A stretch of 64,000 nt of DNA from positions 2,976,001 through 3,040,000 of the forward strand of contig NZ_CP085839.1 in the NCBI RefSeq assembly GCF_020715565.1, in the 5' to 3' direction. The position numbers and the translations under genes were made by a program. The notes under the pieces are model-generated. The model saw only the letters and a list, made by a program, of their open reading frames with translations, made no database searches and was not told the DNA's origin. Source of the stretch: Nocardioides sp. Kera G14. GTDB lineage: Bacteria > Actinomycetota > Actinomycetes > Propionibacteriales > Nocardioidaceae. Below, piece after piece: positions 23,621 through 32,211 of the stretch (the first letter of the stretch is position 1; each line of letters begins with the position of its first letter).

Positions 23621-25010
23621 TGCGCGTGTAGTCCTCGAGCCCGTAGCGTGACAGGTCCTTGCCATACCCGCTCTGCTTGAAACCACCGTGCGGCATCTCG
23701 GCGACGAGCGGGATGTGGGTGTTGACCCACACACAGCCGAAGTCGAGCTCGACCGAGCACCGGTGCGCGACGCCATGGTTCTGGGTCCATACGCTTGCGG
23801 CGAGCGCGTAGTCGACGTCGTTGGCAAGCTCGATCGCCTCCTGCTCGGAGTCGAAGGTCTGCACCGTGACGACGGGCCCGAACGTCTCCTGCTGCACGAT
23901 CGCATCGTCCTGCCGTACGCCGACCACGACCGTCGGAGCATAGAAGAATCCGGTCTCCCCGACTCGGTGACCACCCGCCAGCACGCGGGCATGGGAGGGC
24001 AGTGAGTCGACGATGTGCGTCACGCGGGCGAGCTGATCGGCGTTGTTGAGCGGGCCGTAGAAGGCCGACTCGTCGACCGGCGGGCCGGTGTGGATGTCCG
24101 CGACGGCGGCGACCAGCCGTTCGGTGAACAGCTCGGTGATCTCTGAGGCGACCAGCACCCGCGTGACAGCGGTGCAGTCCTGGCCGGCGTTGAAGAACGC
24201 GCCGGTCACGATTCCCTCGATCGTCGCGTCGAGGTCGGCGTCGGCGAAGACCAGTGCAGGCGCCTTGCCGCCCAGCTCCAGGTGGACCCGCTTCACGTCC
24301 GCCGCGGCAGCGGTGGCGACCTGGCGACCTGCCGCCGTCGAGCCGGTGATCGAGACCATCGCCGCGGTGGGGTGGGCGACGACGAGACGCCCGGTGTCAC
24401 GGTCGCCGCAGACGACGTTCAGCACGCCGGGTGGCAGCACCGACGCGGCGATCTCCCCGACGAGCGCCGCCGATGCGGGCGTCGTGTCGGACGGCTTGAG
24501 CACCACGGTGTTCCCGGCCGCGAGGGCGGGCGCGATCTTCCAGATCGCCATCATGAACGGGTAGTTCCAGGGCGCCACCTGACCGATCACGCCGACCGGC
24601 TCGCGTCGGACGTAGGAGGTGTGCCCGGTCAGGTACTCCCCCGCAGCCGCTCCCTCGAGCGAGCGGGCGAGACCGGCGAAGTAGCGCAGCTGGTCGATGC
24701 CCACCTCGATCTCCTCGGACCGCGTGAGGGAGACCGGCTTCCCGGTGTTCGCGACCTCTGCCTCGACGAGGTCGTCGAGTCGAGCGGAGAGCGCGTCGGC
24801 GAGTGCGAACAGCTGTCGCTGCCGCTCTGCCGGTGTGGTGCGGCGCCACTCGCGGACGGCGCGCTCGGCGGCGGCGTACGCCGCATCCACGTCGGCCGCG
24901 CCCGAGAGTGCGGCGACGTCGTAGGTCTTCCCGGTGCTGGGGTCGACCACCTCGCTGGTGCGACCGTCGGCCGCCTCCACGAGCCGGCCGTCGATGACGT
25001 TGGCGATCAT
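23592..25010 (-). CDS. patD: 4-aminobutyraldehyde dehydrogenase
   Basis: 472-aa NAD(P)-dependent aldehyde dehydrogenase. Key residues are visible: VAPWNYPFMMAIWKIAPALA with the catalytic Asn (about 154), the nucleotide-binding ITGSTAAGR, ELGGKAP with the general-base Glu, and NAGQDCTAV with catalytic Cys279. The N-terminal MIANVIDGRLVEAADG and C-terminal HGGFKQSGYGKDLSRYGLED fit gamma-aminobutyraldehyde dehydrogenases. It should oxidise 4-aminobutanal from putrescine oxidase to GABA. It is the last gene of the aguA-aguB-oxidase-patD operon, 16 nt after the oxidase. Specificity is inferred from context; betaine-aldehyde dehydrogenases look similar. Confidence 0.88.
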   Translation of the reverse strand: MIANVIDGRLVEAADGRTSEVVDPSTGKTYDVAALSGAADVDAAYAAAERAVREWRRTTPAERQRQLFALADALSARLDDLVEAEVANTGKPVSLTRSEEIEVGIDQLRYFAGLARSLEGAAAGEYLTGHTSYVRREPVGVIGQVAPWNYPFMMAIWKIAPALAAGNTVVLKPSDTTPASAALVGEIAASVLPPGVLNVVCGDRDTGRLVVAHPTAAMVSITGSTAAGRQVATAAAADVKRVHLELGGKAPALVFADADLDATIEGIVTGAFFNAGQDCTAVTRVLVASEITELFTERLVAAVADIHTGPPVDESAFYGPLNNADQLARVTHIVDSLPSHARVLAGGHRVGETGFFYAPTVVVGVRQDDAIVQQETFGPVVTVQTFDSEQEAIELANDVDYALAASVWTQNHGVAHRCSVELDFGCVWVNTHIPLVAEMPHGGFKQSGYGKDLSRYGLEDYTRIKHVMHAFG

Positions 25011-25026
25011 GATCGTGTCCTCCTCC

Positions 25027-26397
25027 TCAGACGGCGGTCGGGTCGCCGAGCACGCGGGCGGCGAGCCGCTCGCCCATGCGGACGGCGCCGTCGACGTGCT
25101 GGAAGCCGAGACCGGCGATGTCGCTGCTGCCGAACTCCAGGGGGCCGACGGGCTCGTGCAGCCTGGCGCCGTAGCGCGTCAGGCCACCGACGTCGAAGCT
25201 CGTCGCATAGGCGCCGCCGGTCAGCTCCTGGTGCTGCCAGTCGCTCTCGACGTACGTGATCGGGTGCAGTGCCTCCTCACCGAAGTAGGCGGCGAGGGAG
25301 GCGAGGATCCGCTCCTGCCGCTCACCGGCGTCGAGCCGACCGACCTCGTCGGCGCGCACGTCGGAGACGAAGCCGACGAGGGTGCCCTTCGTCGCGTCAT
25401 GGAGGGTGTTGTCGTAGACCTCGTGGACGAGCTGATAGGGACCGAAACCGGTGCCCGAGAGGCCGTGCTGGCGCCAGAACGGCGTGGCGTACTCGACCTG
25501 CACCTTGATCACCAGGCCGAAGGACTGGTGCTCGCGGGCGTGCCGGTGCTCGGCGGGCAGCTCGGGAGCGATCCTGATCCGCTGCACGTGGGTCGGCGGC
25601 AGCGCGAGGACGACCCGGTCGGCGTGGATCCTCTCACCGCCGACCTGCACGTCGGCGCCGGCGTCCGGGGCCGTGGGGTCCCACTCGATCCGCTCGACGT
25701 CGGCACCCAGGCGGACCCGGTCGCCGAGACGGTCGGCGAGCGCGGCCGGGACGGAGGCGAGGCCGCCGATGACGCGTCGGTCGAGGATGAAGTCCGCGTC
25801 GACGAGATGGGTGAACGAGCCGGCGCTGGCCGCCATGAGGACCGCCTGCAGGGCGGAGAAGGACCAGACCGGCTTGGTGAGCATGGCGGGGCCGATGTAG
25901 AGCGCCACGTTGTCCCGTGCTTCGGGGTCGTCACACTGCTGCTCGAGCCACTGACCGAACGTGACGTGGTCGAGCTCCTCGGCCCGGGGGTGGTTCCACG
26001 GCCGGTCGGGGTCCATGTCGGCGGCGAGTTCGTCCAGCACGCCGATGAGCCGGTCGATCTCCTTCGCGGTCCGCTCCTCGAGAGGGAGGTCCTCACCGGC
26101 GAAGCGGAGGGCCGCGCCGGCCCGGTCGACGTAGAGGGAGTCACCCTCGCGGTAGCGAGCGTAGGTCTCCAGGCCGAGCTCCTCGAGCAGGCCGATGAGC
26201 GCGGTCTGGTCCGGCGAGACCCACTGGCCGCCGATCTCGAAGTCGGAGTCGTGGTGGCTCTCGGTGCGGAGCCGACCCCCGACCCGGTCGCGTGCCTCGA
26301 GGACCAGCACGCGCTGGCCCGCCTGTGTCAGTCGGTACGCCGTCATCAGGCCGGTCACGCCTGCGCCGACGACCACGGTGTCGTACGAGCTGGTCAT
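25027..26397 (-). CDS. FAD-dependent amine oxidase, probably putrescine oxidase
   Basis: 456-aa flavin monoamine oxidase family protein. The dinucleotide-binding fold is at the N-terminus (VVVGAGVTGLMTAYRL, about residues 8-23) with VLVLEARDRVGGRLRTE; substrate-domain motifs FEIGGQWVSPDQTALIGL and WSFSALQAVLMAASAG follow; the FAD-binding C-terminus has GYGARLHEPVG-like and VDGAVRMGERLAARVL segments. It resembles Rhodococcus/Kocuria putrescine oxidase in length and order. Expected reaction: putrescine + O2 + H2O to 4-aminobutanal, NH3 and H2O2. It lies between the carbamoylputrescine amidase and aminobutyraldehyde dehydrogenase, exactly where this step belongs. Other monoamines remain possible. 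Confidence 0.87.
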   Translation of the reverse strand: MTSSYDTVVVGAGVTGLMTAYRLTQAGQRVLVLEARDRVGGRLRTESHHDSDFEIGGQWVSPDQTALIGLLEELGLETYARYREGDSLYVDRAGAALRFAGEDLPLEERTAKEIDRLIGVLDELAADMDPDRPWNHPRAEELDHVTFGQWLEQQCDDPEARDNVALYIGPAMLTKPVWSFSALQAVLMAASAGSFTHLVDADFILDRRVIGGLASVPAALADRLGDRVRLGADVERIEWDPTAPDAGADVQVGGERIHADRVVLALPPTHVQRIRIAPELPAEHRHAREHQSFGLVIKVQVEYATPFWRQHGLSGTGFGPYQLVHEVYDNTLHDATKGTLVGFVSDVRADEVGRLDAGERQERILASLAAYFGEEALHPITYVESDWQHQELTGGAYATSFDVGGLTRYGARLHEPVGPLEFGSSDIAGLGFQHVDGAVRMGERLAARVLGDPTAV

Positions 26398-26439
26398 CTC
26401 TTTCGAATCCTTCTTGGGGAGGTGTCTGGTGGGGCGGGC

Positions 26440-27372
26440 TCAGGCCAGCGCTGCGTAGGTGTCCGGACGCCGGGTGTCCAGGAACGGGAAGAGGGTCAGC
26501 CACTCCCGCCTCTGGTCGAGATCGAGCTCGGCGACCAGGACGTGGTCACCCTCGCGCGGCGCCTGCGCCAGGATCCGGCCGTAGGGGTCGGAGATGAAGG
26601 AGGAGCCGTAGAAGCTGATCCGTCCTTCCTCGCCCCACCGGTTCGGGACGGCCATGAAGAGGCCGTTGGCGATGCCGTTGCCCACGATGACCGACTGCCA
26701 CAGCGGCTGCGTGTCGAAGTCGGGGTGGTCGGGCTCGGAGCCGATGGCCGTCGGGTAGGCCAGTACCTCGGCGTCCCCGAGCGAGTAGGCCCGGGCCAAC
26801 TCGGGGAACCACTGGTCCCAGCAGGTCGGCAGCCCGAGACGAGGCAGGCCGGGGAGGTCGACCTCGTGGACCGGGTAGGGCTCGTCGGCCGGACCGTGCC
26901 GGAAGTAGAGGTCCTCGAAGTAGCCCTCGGTCACCGGGATGTGGAGCTTGCGGGTCCGCGCCACGATCCGGCCGTCAGGCGCGACCAGGACGGCGGTGTT
27001 GTAGCCGAGGCCGTCCTCACCGCGCGGCCCTTCGGCCCGCTCATAGAGCGAGGCGTGCACGAAGACGCCGTGCTCCGCGGCCGCAGCAGCTGCGAAGCGG
27101 TGGGTCGGCCCGTCCTCGAGCGGCTCGGCGAGGTCCGCGGGGCGGCCGGACGGCCGGGTGTCCGCGGGGTAGCGCGACAGAGTGAGCTCTGGCAGGAAGA
27201 CGACCTGGGCACCGGCCGAGGCCGCCTGCCCGATGCCTTCTGCGAGCGTGGCGGCGTGTGTGGCCGGATCGGCCTGCCAGTGCATCTGGACCACACCGAC
27301 GCTGAGCCGTCGGCCGGGGCCGGGCGTGACGCGGGCGAGTGACTCCGGCGCGGGGGCGGAGATGAGCTTCAT
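26440..27372 (-). CDS. aguB: N-carbamoylputrescine amidase (nitrilase superfamily)
   Basis: 310-aa carbon-nitrogen hydrolase. The catalytic triad of the nitrilase fold is visible: Glu in FLPELTLSRYP (about residue 63), Lys in TRKLHIPVTEGYFED (about 141) and Cys184 in GLPTCWDQWFPE. It should hydrolyse N-carbamoylputrescine to putrescine, CO2 and NH3. The start overlaps the agmatine deiminase stop by 4 nt, the classical aguA-aguB pairing, which makes the assignment firm. The N-terminal 25 residues (SAPAPESLARVTPGPG) are longer than usual; GTG or ATG codons further in, such as the one near VGVVQMHW, could be the real start. Confidence 0.9.
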   Translation of the reverse strand: MKLISAPAPESLARVTPGPGRRLSVGVVQMHWQADPATHAATLAEGIGQAASAGAQVVFLPELTLSRYPADTRPSGRPADLAEPLEDGPTHRFAAAAAAEHGVFVHASLYERAEGPRGEDGLGYNTAVLVAPDGRIVARTRKLHIPVTEGYFEDLYFRHGPADEPYPVHEVDLPGLPRLGLPTCWDQWFPELARAYSLGDAEVLAYPTAIGSEPDHPDFDTQPLWQSVIVGNGIANGLFMAVPNRWGEEGRISFYGSSFISDPYGRILAQAPREGDHVLVAELDLDQRREWLTLFPFLDTRRPDTYAALA

Positions 27373-28424
27373 CGGGTTCCTTCCGGGTTTGCTCCGGGGA
27401 CGGAGGGCTGCTGCTGGGTGATGCAGTGGATGCCGCCGCCGCGGGCGAAGAGCGGGCGGGCGTCCACCTGGACGACCTCACGGCCGGGATAGGCGTCGGC
27501 GAGTACGGCGCGCGCTTCGGCGTCGGTGGGGTCGTCGAAGGCGCAGGCGATGACGGCGCCGTTGCAGATGTAGTGGTTGACGTAGCTGAAGTCGACCCAG
27601 CCCTCGTCGTCACGGAGGACGGTCGGCGCCGGCAGGTAGACGACGTCGACCGGCTTGCCGTCCGCGTCCTCGGCACCGGCGAGCACCTGCGCCGTGTCGC
27701 GGCAGAGGAGGTGGTCGGGATGGGCGGGGTCGCGCTGGTCATGCACCAGCAGCAGGCCGCGGTCGGCGAAGGTCGCGACGATGTCGACATGCCCGCGGGT
27801 GCCGTAGCGCTCGTGGTCACGGGTCAGGCCCCGGTCGAGCCAGATCGTCCGCTCCGCGCCGACGGTGCGCGTGAGCTCGGCCTCGACCTGCTCCCGCGTC
27901 CATCCGGGGTTGCGCCAGGGGTCCAGCTGGACGGTCTCGGTCACGAGGAACGTCCCGGCACCGTCGGTGTGGATGCCGCCACCCTCGTTCACCATGGCGG
28001 AGTCGATCCGCACCGCACCGCTCGCCTCGGTCGCCACCACACTGGCGACGGCGTCGTGCTCCCAGGCGGCCCACGACTGCTGACCCCAGCCGTTGAAGGT
28101 CCAGTTCACGGCACCCAGCAGCTGCCCGCCCCTGCCGTCGGGCCCGAGCACGAATGTCGGGCCGATGTCGCGGTACCACGCGTCGTCCAGCGGGACCTCG
28201 TGACACGTCACGGCGGAACTCAGCAGCCGGCGGGCCGCGTCCCGCTCCGTCGGCGGCACGAGCATGTGGACCGGCTCGTAGCCAGCGATCGCGTTCGCGA
28301 CCGCCGCCCAGGTCCCGCGCGCCTCGTCGGCCTCGGCGGTGGTCTCACCCAAGGTGTAGGACCCCGCCGGCCACGCCATCCAGGTGGCGTCATGCCGGGT
28401 TGTCTCGGCAGGCATCGACCACAT
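27369..28424 (-). CDS. aguA: Agmatine deiminase
   Basis: 351-aa peptidyl-arginine-deiminase-fold enzyme that converts agmatine to N-carbamoylputrescine and NH3. Family motifs are TWMAWPAGSYTLGE near the N-terminus, DDAWYRDIGPTFVLGPDG, NWTFNGWGQQSWAAWEHD, NEGGGIHTDGAGTFLVTE, the GHVDIVATFAD histidine region and the C-terminal GGGIHCITQQQP with catalytic Cys334. Start ATG 28424 (MWSMPAETTRHD) has GGAGG 7-8 nt upstream; five additional upstream codons would overlap the operator and were rejected. First gene of the agu operon, with a promoter and dyad directly upstream. Confidence 0.93.
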   Translation of the reverse strand: MWSMPAETTRHDATWMAWPAGSYTLGETTAEADEARGTWAAVANAIAGYEPVHMLVPPTERDAARRLLSSAVTCHEVPLDDAWYRDIGPTFVLGPDGRGGQLLGAVNWTFNGWGQQSWAAWEHDAVASVVATEASGAVRIDSAMVNEGGGIHTDGAGTFLVTETVQLDPWRNPGWTREQVEAELTRTVGAERTIWLDRGLTRDHERYGTRGHVDIVATFADRGLLLVHDQRDPAHPDHLLCRDTAQVLAGAEDADGKPVDVVYLPAPTVLRDDEGWVDFSYVNHYICNGAVIACAFDDPTDAEARAVLADAYPGREVVQVDARPLFARGGGIHCITQQQPSVPGANPEGTR

Positions 28425-28439
28425 GGTCGACCTCCTCAC

Positions 28440-28470
28440 TTTTGAACGTCACTCAAAACGTTGTTCAAAA
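28440..28470. promoter_or_regulatory. TetR-type operator in front of aguA
   Basis: Inverted repeat with arms TTTTGAAC (28440-28447) and GTTCAAAA (28463-28470) around a 15-bp spacer. The right arm extends to GTTGTTCAAA, a 10-mer that recurs at 29149-29158 at the start of the divergent permease gene. It overlaps the predicted -10 and the region just downstream of the transcription start. The TetR regulator next door is the likely ligand. Confidence 0.7.
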
Positions 28471-28496
28471 GTAGTGGTGCCGATCACATTGCGCAA
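28468..28496 (-). promoter_or_regulatory. Predicted agu operon promoter
   Basis: Minus strand TTGCGC (28491-28496), 17 nt, TACTTT (28468-28473). Initiation is expected near 28461, giving a leader of about 37 nt with the aguA Shine-Dalgarno; the -10 shares bases with the operator arm. Confidence 0.6.
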
Positions 28497-28504
28497 ACGA
28501 GCCG

Positions 28505-29095
28505 TCAGTCGAGCGCGCGCGTCTCGCTCGGAAGCAGCGCCATCGCGTGGTCACATGCCTCCTTGATCGTCAGCCCGGCCTCATCGAGGGTGAGGGCGAC
28601 GGAGAGGCCGTCGAGGAGGGCGCAGATGCGGCGCGCCAGCGGCCCTGCGTCGGCGACGCCGGCATCGACCAGGAGACCGGCCAGGGAGACGCGCCAGCGC
28701 TCGTCGAGTCCGGCGTGCGCTTCGCGCAGGACCTCCAGGCGCAGGACTCGCGGCCAGATCTCCATCCACAGCAACCACCGGGGATCCTTGGCGCGAGGCG
28801 GGAGATACAGCGCGCAGAACCGGCGTATGCGCTCCACCGGGTCGCTCTCCTCGGCAAGGATCCGCTGCCAGCGGGTCCACAGCTGCGTCTCGCTCCAGCG
28901 CAGGACCTCGAGCAGGAGCTCGTCCTTGCTGCCGAAGTAGTAGAGGAGGTGGCTCGCGCTGGTGTCAACCCGGCGGCCCAGTTCGGCGAGCGTCAGATCC
29001 GCCAGACCCTTCTCGACGAGGAGCTCCCATGCGACCTCGAGGACCCGCTCGCGCGGGCGGTCCAGCCGCCGGTTCCGTCGCTGCATCTCACCCAC
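28505..29095 (-). CDS. TetR-family regulator of the polyamine cluster
   Basis: 196-aa TetR regulator. The N-terminal helix-turn-helix is DLTLAELGRRVDTSASHLLYYFGSKDELLLEVL in parts (about residues 36-68); the C-terminal ligand domain is all-helical (WLLWMEIWPRVLRLEVLREA) and resembles BetI-like proteins. GTG 29095 has TAGGGT 6 nt upstream. It lies between the co-directional agu operon and the divergent permease, and repeated GTTGTTCAAA sites flank it on both sides. It is inferred to repress both units in the absence of a polyamine-pathway inducer. A ligand cannot be deduced from sequence. Confidence 0.88.
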   Translation of the reverse strand: MGEMQRRNRRLDRPRERVLEVAWELLVEKGLADLTLAELGRRVDTSASHLLYYFGSKDELLLEVLRWSETQLWTRWQRILAEESDPVERIRRFCALYLPPRAKDPRWLLWMEIWPRVLRLEVLREAHAGLDERWRVSLAGLLVDAGVADAGPLARRICALLDGLSVALTLDEAGLTIKEACDHAMALLPSETRALD

Positions 29096-29098
29096 CCC

Positions 29099-29158
29099 TT
29101 GACCCTAGACGTGATCGGGGTCATAGTGCTGCAGATCTAACTTTGTATGTTGTTCAAA
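29099..29158 (+). promoter_or_regulatory. Permease promoter, tetR -10 and operator half-site
   Basis: TTGACC (29099-29104) and CATAGT (29122-29127) with 17-nt spacing face the permease. The leaderless -10 of tetR (TAGGGT on the minus strand, 29102-29107) overlaps that -35. GTTGTTCAAA at 29149-29158 repeats the arm of the aguA operator and covers the permease start codon, so one regulator could govern all three genes. Confidence 0.5.
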
Positions 29159-30574
29159 TCACACGACGAGGTGTCCACATTGCCCACACTGTCCGGCGAG
29201 TCCGCCCCTGCCGTCGCCGAGGACCTGACGGCGCCCGGAAAGCCCGCGGGCCTCCAACCCGTGCTCGGCGTCGCGGCCGCGATCATGCTCACGATCTCCT
29301 GCATCACTCCCGCCTCGAGTCTCTTCATCATCGTTCCCGAGCTGCTGGCGAGTCAGGGCTCGGGCGTGGTTCTCGCGCTCGTCGCGGGCATCGTCATCTC
29401 GATCGGTGTCGGAGCCTGCTACGCCGAGCTGGGCACGCGCACGCCGAGCAGCGGCGGCGAGTACGTGATGGTGACCCACACCCTCGGCCGCGCGATGGGC
29501 TGGATCACCTTCGTGCTGACCGCCGCCACGCTGATCGTCATTCCCCCGGTCATCGCCCTCGGCACTGCCGACTACCTCGCCCCGGTCATCAACCTCGACC
29601 GACCCACCACCGGTGCCCTGGTGATGCTGCTCGCGACCGTCACTGGGCTGCTGGACATCAAGTCCAACGCCTATGTCACCAGCTGCTTCCTCGCCGTCGA
29701 GACGGTGGCGGCCGCGGTCGTCGCCTACCTCGGCTTCTCCCATGCCCACCGGGGAGTCGAGTCGCTCTGGCATCCCCAGGTCCTCGACGGCTCAGGCCTG
29801 ACGCCGCTCACCGCGGGCGTGGCCCTTTCGGGTCTGGCCGTGGCGACCTTCGTGGTCAACGGGTTCGGCACCGCTTCCTACCTCGCCGAGGAGATCATCG
29901 ACCCCCGTCGCAACGTCGCGAAGGCCGTCTTCGGGTCCCTCTTCTTCGGTGCCGTGATCATCCTCGTCCCCACCATCGCCACCGTGCTGGGCGCCGGAAG
30001 CATCGAGTCGCTCGCAGACCACACGTTCCCCGACTTCGTCTCCGAGTGGGCGGGCTCACGCGTCTCGGCGGCGATCAGCGTCGGCATCGCCATCGCGATC
30101 CTCAACGCCGTCATCGTCATGGTGCTCCAGAACGGCCGCGTCATCTACGCGTCCGGCCGCGACCAGGCATGGCCGGCCCCGGTCAACAAGGCCCTCAGCA
30201 CCCTCCACCCTCGGCTGTCCACCCCGGTGGTCGCCACGCTGTCGGTGGCACTCCCCGGTGCACTGCTCGCCTACCTGGTCAACATCGAGTCGCTGCTGGG
30301 CATCACGTCCGTGATCGTGTCGGCGGTCTACCTGACGCTGGCCGCCTCCGCGCTCGTCGTCCGACGGCGTCCGCACGCCGGCTGGCGAATGCCGCTGTGG
30401 CCTGCCGCGCCGATCCTGGTCATCGTCGGGGTGGGCTATGCGCTGTTCGAGTCCGCGTGGTCGGACCTCCTCATCACGGGCGCGCTGGTCGTGCTCGCGC
30501 TGGTCTACTACGTGGGCTACCTCCGCCCCCGCGGCACCACCCGGTTCCTCGTCGACGCCCGGGACGACCAGTGA
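29147..30574 (+). CDS. APC-superfamily amino acid/polyamine permease
   Basis: 475-aa APC transporter with about twelve helices. TM1 has the unwound ISCITPASSLFIIVPELL-type stretch, TM2-3 VVLALVAGIVISIGVGACYA with ELGTRTPSSGGEYVMV (the conserved loop after TM2), and TM6-7 GLAVATFVVNGFGTASYLAEEI. It probably imports agmatine, putrescine, GABA or a related amine; specificity is inferred from its place in the cluster. ATG 29147 lacks a Shine-Dalgarno; GTG 29171 is a possible alternative. The stop overlaps the amidohydrolase GTG (GTGA), so the pair is co-translated. Confidence 0.85.
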   Translation: MLFKSHDEVSTLPTLSGESAPAVAEDLTAPGKPAGLQPVLGVAAAIMLTISCITPASSLFIIVPELLASQGSGVVLALVAGIVISIGVGACYAELGTRTPSSGGEYVMVTHTLGRAMGWITFVLTAATLIVIPPVIALGTADYLAPVINLDRPTTGALVMLLATVTGLLDIKSNAYVTSCFLAVETVAAAVVAYLGFSHAHRGVESLWHPQVLDGSGLTPLTAGVALSGLAVATFVVNGFGTASYLAEEIIDPRRNVAKAVFGSLFFGAVIILVPTIATVLGAGSIESLADHTFPDFVSEWAGSRVSAAISVGIAIAILNAVIVMVLQNGRVIYASGRDQAWPAPVNKALSTLHPRLSTPVVATLSVALPGALLAYLVNIESLLGITSVIVSAVYLTLAASALVVRRRPHAGWRMPLWPAAPILVIVGVGYALFESAWSDLLITGALVVLALVYYVGYLRPRGTTRFLVDARDDQ

Positions 30575-32211
30575 GCATCGACGTACTCCTCACCGGCGGC
30601 GTCGTGCACACGCTCGACGCGGCCACGCCACACGCCGACAGCATCGCCCTCACCGGTGACCGCATCGCCTGGACCGGGAGGTACGAGGACGCGCCCGAGG
30701 CCGTGCGGAACGCGACACGCGTGATCCCGCTCAAGGGCCGGACCGTCGTGCCGGGCTTCGTCGACGCGCACAACCACGTCCGGCTGGGCTCCGACGCTGC
30801 GTGCGCACAGCTGGCCGGAGCGTCCTCCATGGAGGAGATCGGCGCACGGCTGGAGGCGTGGCGAGCCGACAACCCGGACGCCACCTGGGTCGAGGCCGAG
30901 GGGTACTCCTACACGGGACTGGCCGACGGTGCCCATCCGACCGCCGCCCAGCTCGACGCGCTGGTGCCCGACCTCCCGGCCGTCGTCTTCAGCTACGACG
31001 TCCACACGCTGTGGCTGAACTCCGCCGCACTCACGGCGCTCGGGGTGGACGGCGCCGAGCTGCCGTTCGGCACCGCCGAGCTCGACGCGGACGGACGGCC
31101 CACCGGCTTCGTCGCCGACTTCGCGGTCAAGGGCCTCTCCCGTGCCGGCCTGGCCGGGCTCGCGGCTCGAGGCTTGCCCTGGGCCGACACCGGCCGGCAG
31201 TACGGCCGTCTCGCCGCCAGCCTGGACCACGCCATCGCGTGCGGCATCACGACCGTGGTCGAGCCGCAGAACTCCCCCGACGACCTCGCTCTCTTCCTGC
31301 GAGCGCGCACGGAGCAGCGACTCCGCTCACGCCTGGTCCTGGCCATGTTCCACGGCCCGGGCACGACGGAGGAGGACCGCCGCGAGTTCAGTGAGCTCGC
31401 CCGCACGTACGCCGACGACCGGCTGCGCGTCGGGCCGCTCAAGCTCTACATCGACGACGTCGTGGAGCCACACACCGCGGCACTGCATGCGCCCTACGCC
31501 AACGAGCCGGGGCACCTGGGCGCGACCTACGTGCCGGCCGAGGAGTTCGCCGAGCTGGTCACGACGTTGGACGCCGACGGGTTCCAGCTCTTCGTGCATG
31601 CCACGGGCGACCGCGGGATCACCACGGTGCTCGATGCCGTCGCCCGCGCACAGGCGGTGAACGGTCCGCGCGACGCCCGTCACCAGGTGGTGCACGTCGA
31701 GTGCCTGCGGACCGAGGATGTCGGCCGCTTCGCCGAGCTGGGCGTGGTGGCCTGCATGCAGCCCCGCCACGCCAGCCCCGAGATCGCCGGGCCGGGTCAT
31801 GCGTGGGCCGACGCCATCGGCGAACAGCGCTGGCACCAGGCCTGGCCGCTGCGCTCCCTGGCTGAGACCGGTGCGGTCCTCGCCCTCTCCAGTGACTGGA
31901 ACGTCGCCGAGATGGAGCCCCTGGTCGGCATCCAGTGCGCGGTCACCCGTGCGCCGCTCGACGGCGGCGAGCCCTGGATGCCGGAGGAGGCGATCGACGT
32001 CGTCACCGCGTTGCGCGGTTACACCGTCGGCAGCGCGTACGCCGTGCATGCCGACGATGACCGCGGCACGCTGACGCCGGGCAAGCTCGCCGACCTCGTG
32101 GTGCTGGCCGACGACCCCGTCACCTGTGCGCCGGAGTCGCTCGCGAAGATCGACGTCCTGGAGACCTGGGTCGGCGGCGAGTGCGTCTACACGGCGCCGA
32201 CGGCGCCGTAG
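30571..32211 (+). CDS. YtcJ-like metal-dependent amidohydrolase
   Basis: 546-aa amidohydrolase family 3 protein. N-terminal beta-sandwich VLLTGGVVHTLDAATPHADS, the metal motif VVPGFVDAHNHVRLGSD (about residues 53-69), KLYIDDVVEPHTAALHAPYA, FVHATGDRGITTVLDAVARA, VVHVECLRTEDV with metal-binding His and SSDWNVAEMEPL near the C-terminus. Such enzymes hydrolyse amide or formamide bonds; the exact substrate is unknown. The GTG start overlaps the permease stop by 4 nt and a much longer in-frame reading upstream is only the antisense-free shadow of the permease. It may deacylate an amine brought in by the permease. Its last 25 nt overlap the convergent LysR gene. Confidence 0.87.
   Translation: MSIDVLLTGGVVHTLDAATPHADSIALTGDRIAWTGRYEDAPEAVRNATRVIPLKGRTVVPGFVDAHNHVRLGSDAACAQLAGASSMEEIGARLEAWRADNPDATWVEAEGYSYTGLADGAHPTAAQLDALVPDLPAVVFSYDVHTLWLNSAALTALGVDGAELPFGTAELDADGRPTGFVADFAVKGLSRAGLAGLAARGLPWADTGRQYGRLAASLDHAIACGITTVVEPQNSPDDLALFLRARTEQRLRSRLVLAMFHGPGTTEEDRREFSELARTYADDRLRVGPLKLYIDDVVEPHTAALHAPYANEPGHLGATYVPAEEFAELVTTLDADGFQLFVHATGDRGITTVLDAVARAQAVNGPRDARHQVVHVECLRTEDVGRFAELGVVACMQPRHASPEIAGPGHAWADAIGEQRWHQAWPLRSLAETGAVLALSSDWNVAEMEPLVGIQCAVTRAPLDGGEPWMPEEAIDVVTALRGYTVGSAYAVHADDDRGTLTPGKLADLVVLADDPVTCAPESLAKIDVLETWVGGECVYTAPTAP

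Noticed and set aside
24934..27342. 802-codon open frame on the plus strand
   Set aside because: It is antisense to the amine oxidase and amidase genes, with the Val/Asp/Glu/Arg-rich composition typical of GC-rich shadow frames; the minus-strand genes have full catalytic motifs.
29029..30570. Very long reading frame continuous with the amidohydrolase (1060 codons in all)
   Set aside because: The extra 514 codons lie over the APC permease in another frame, are Arg/Pro/His-rich and have no domain; GTG 30571 with a GTGA overlap is the evident start.
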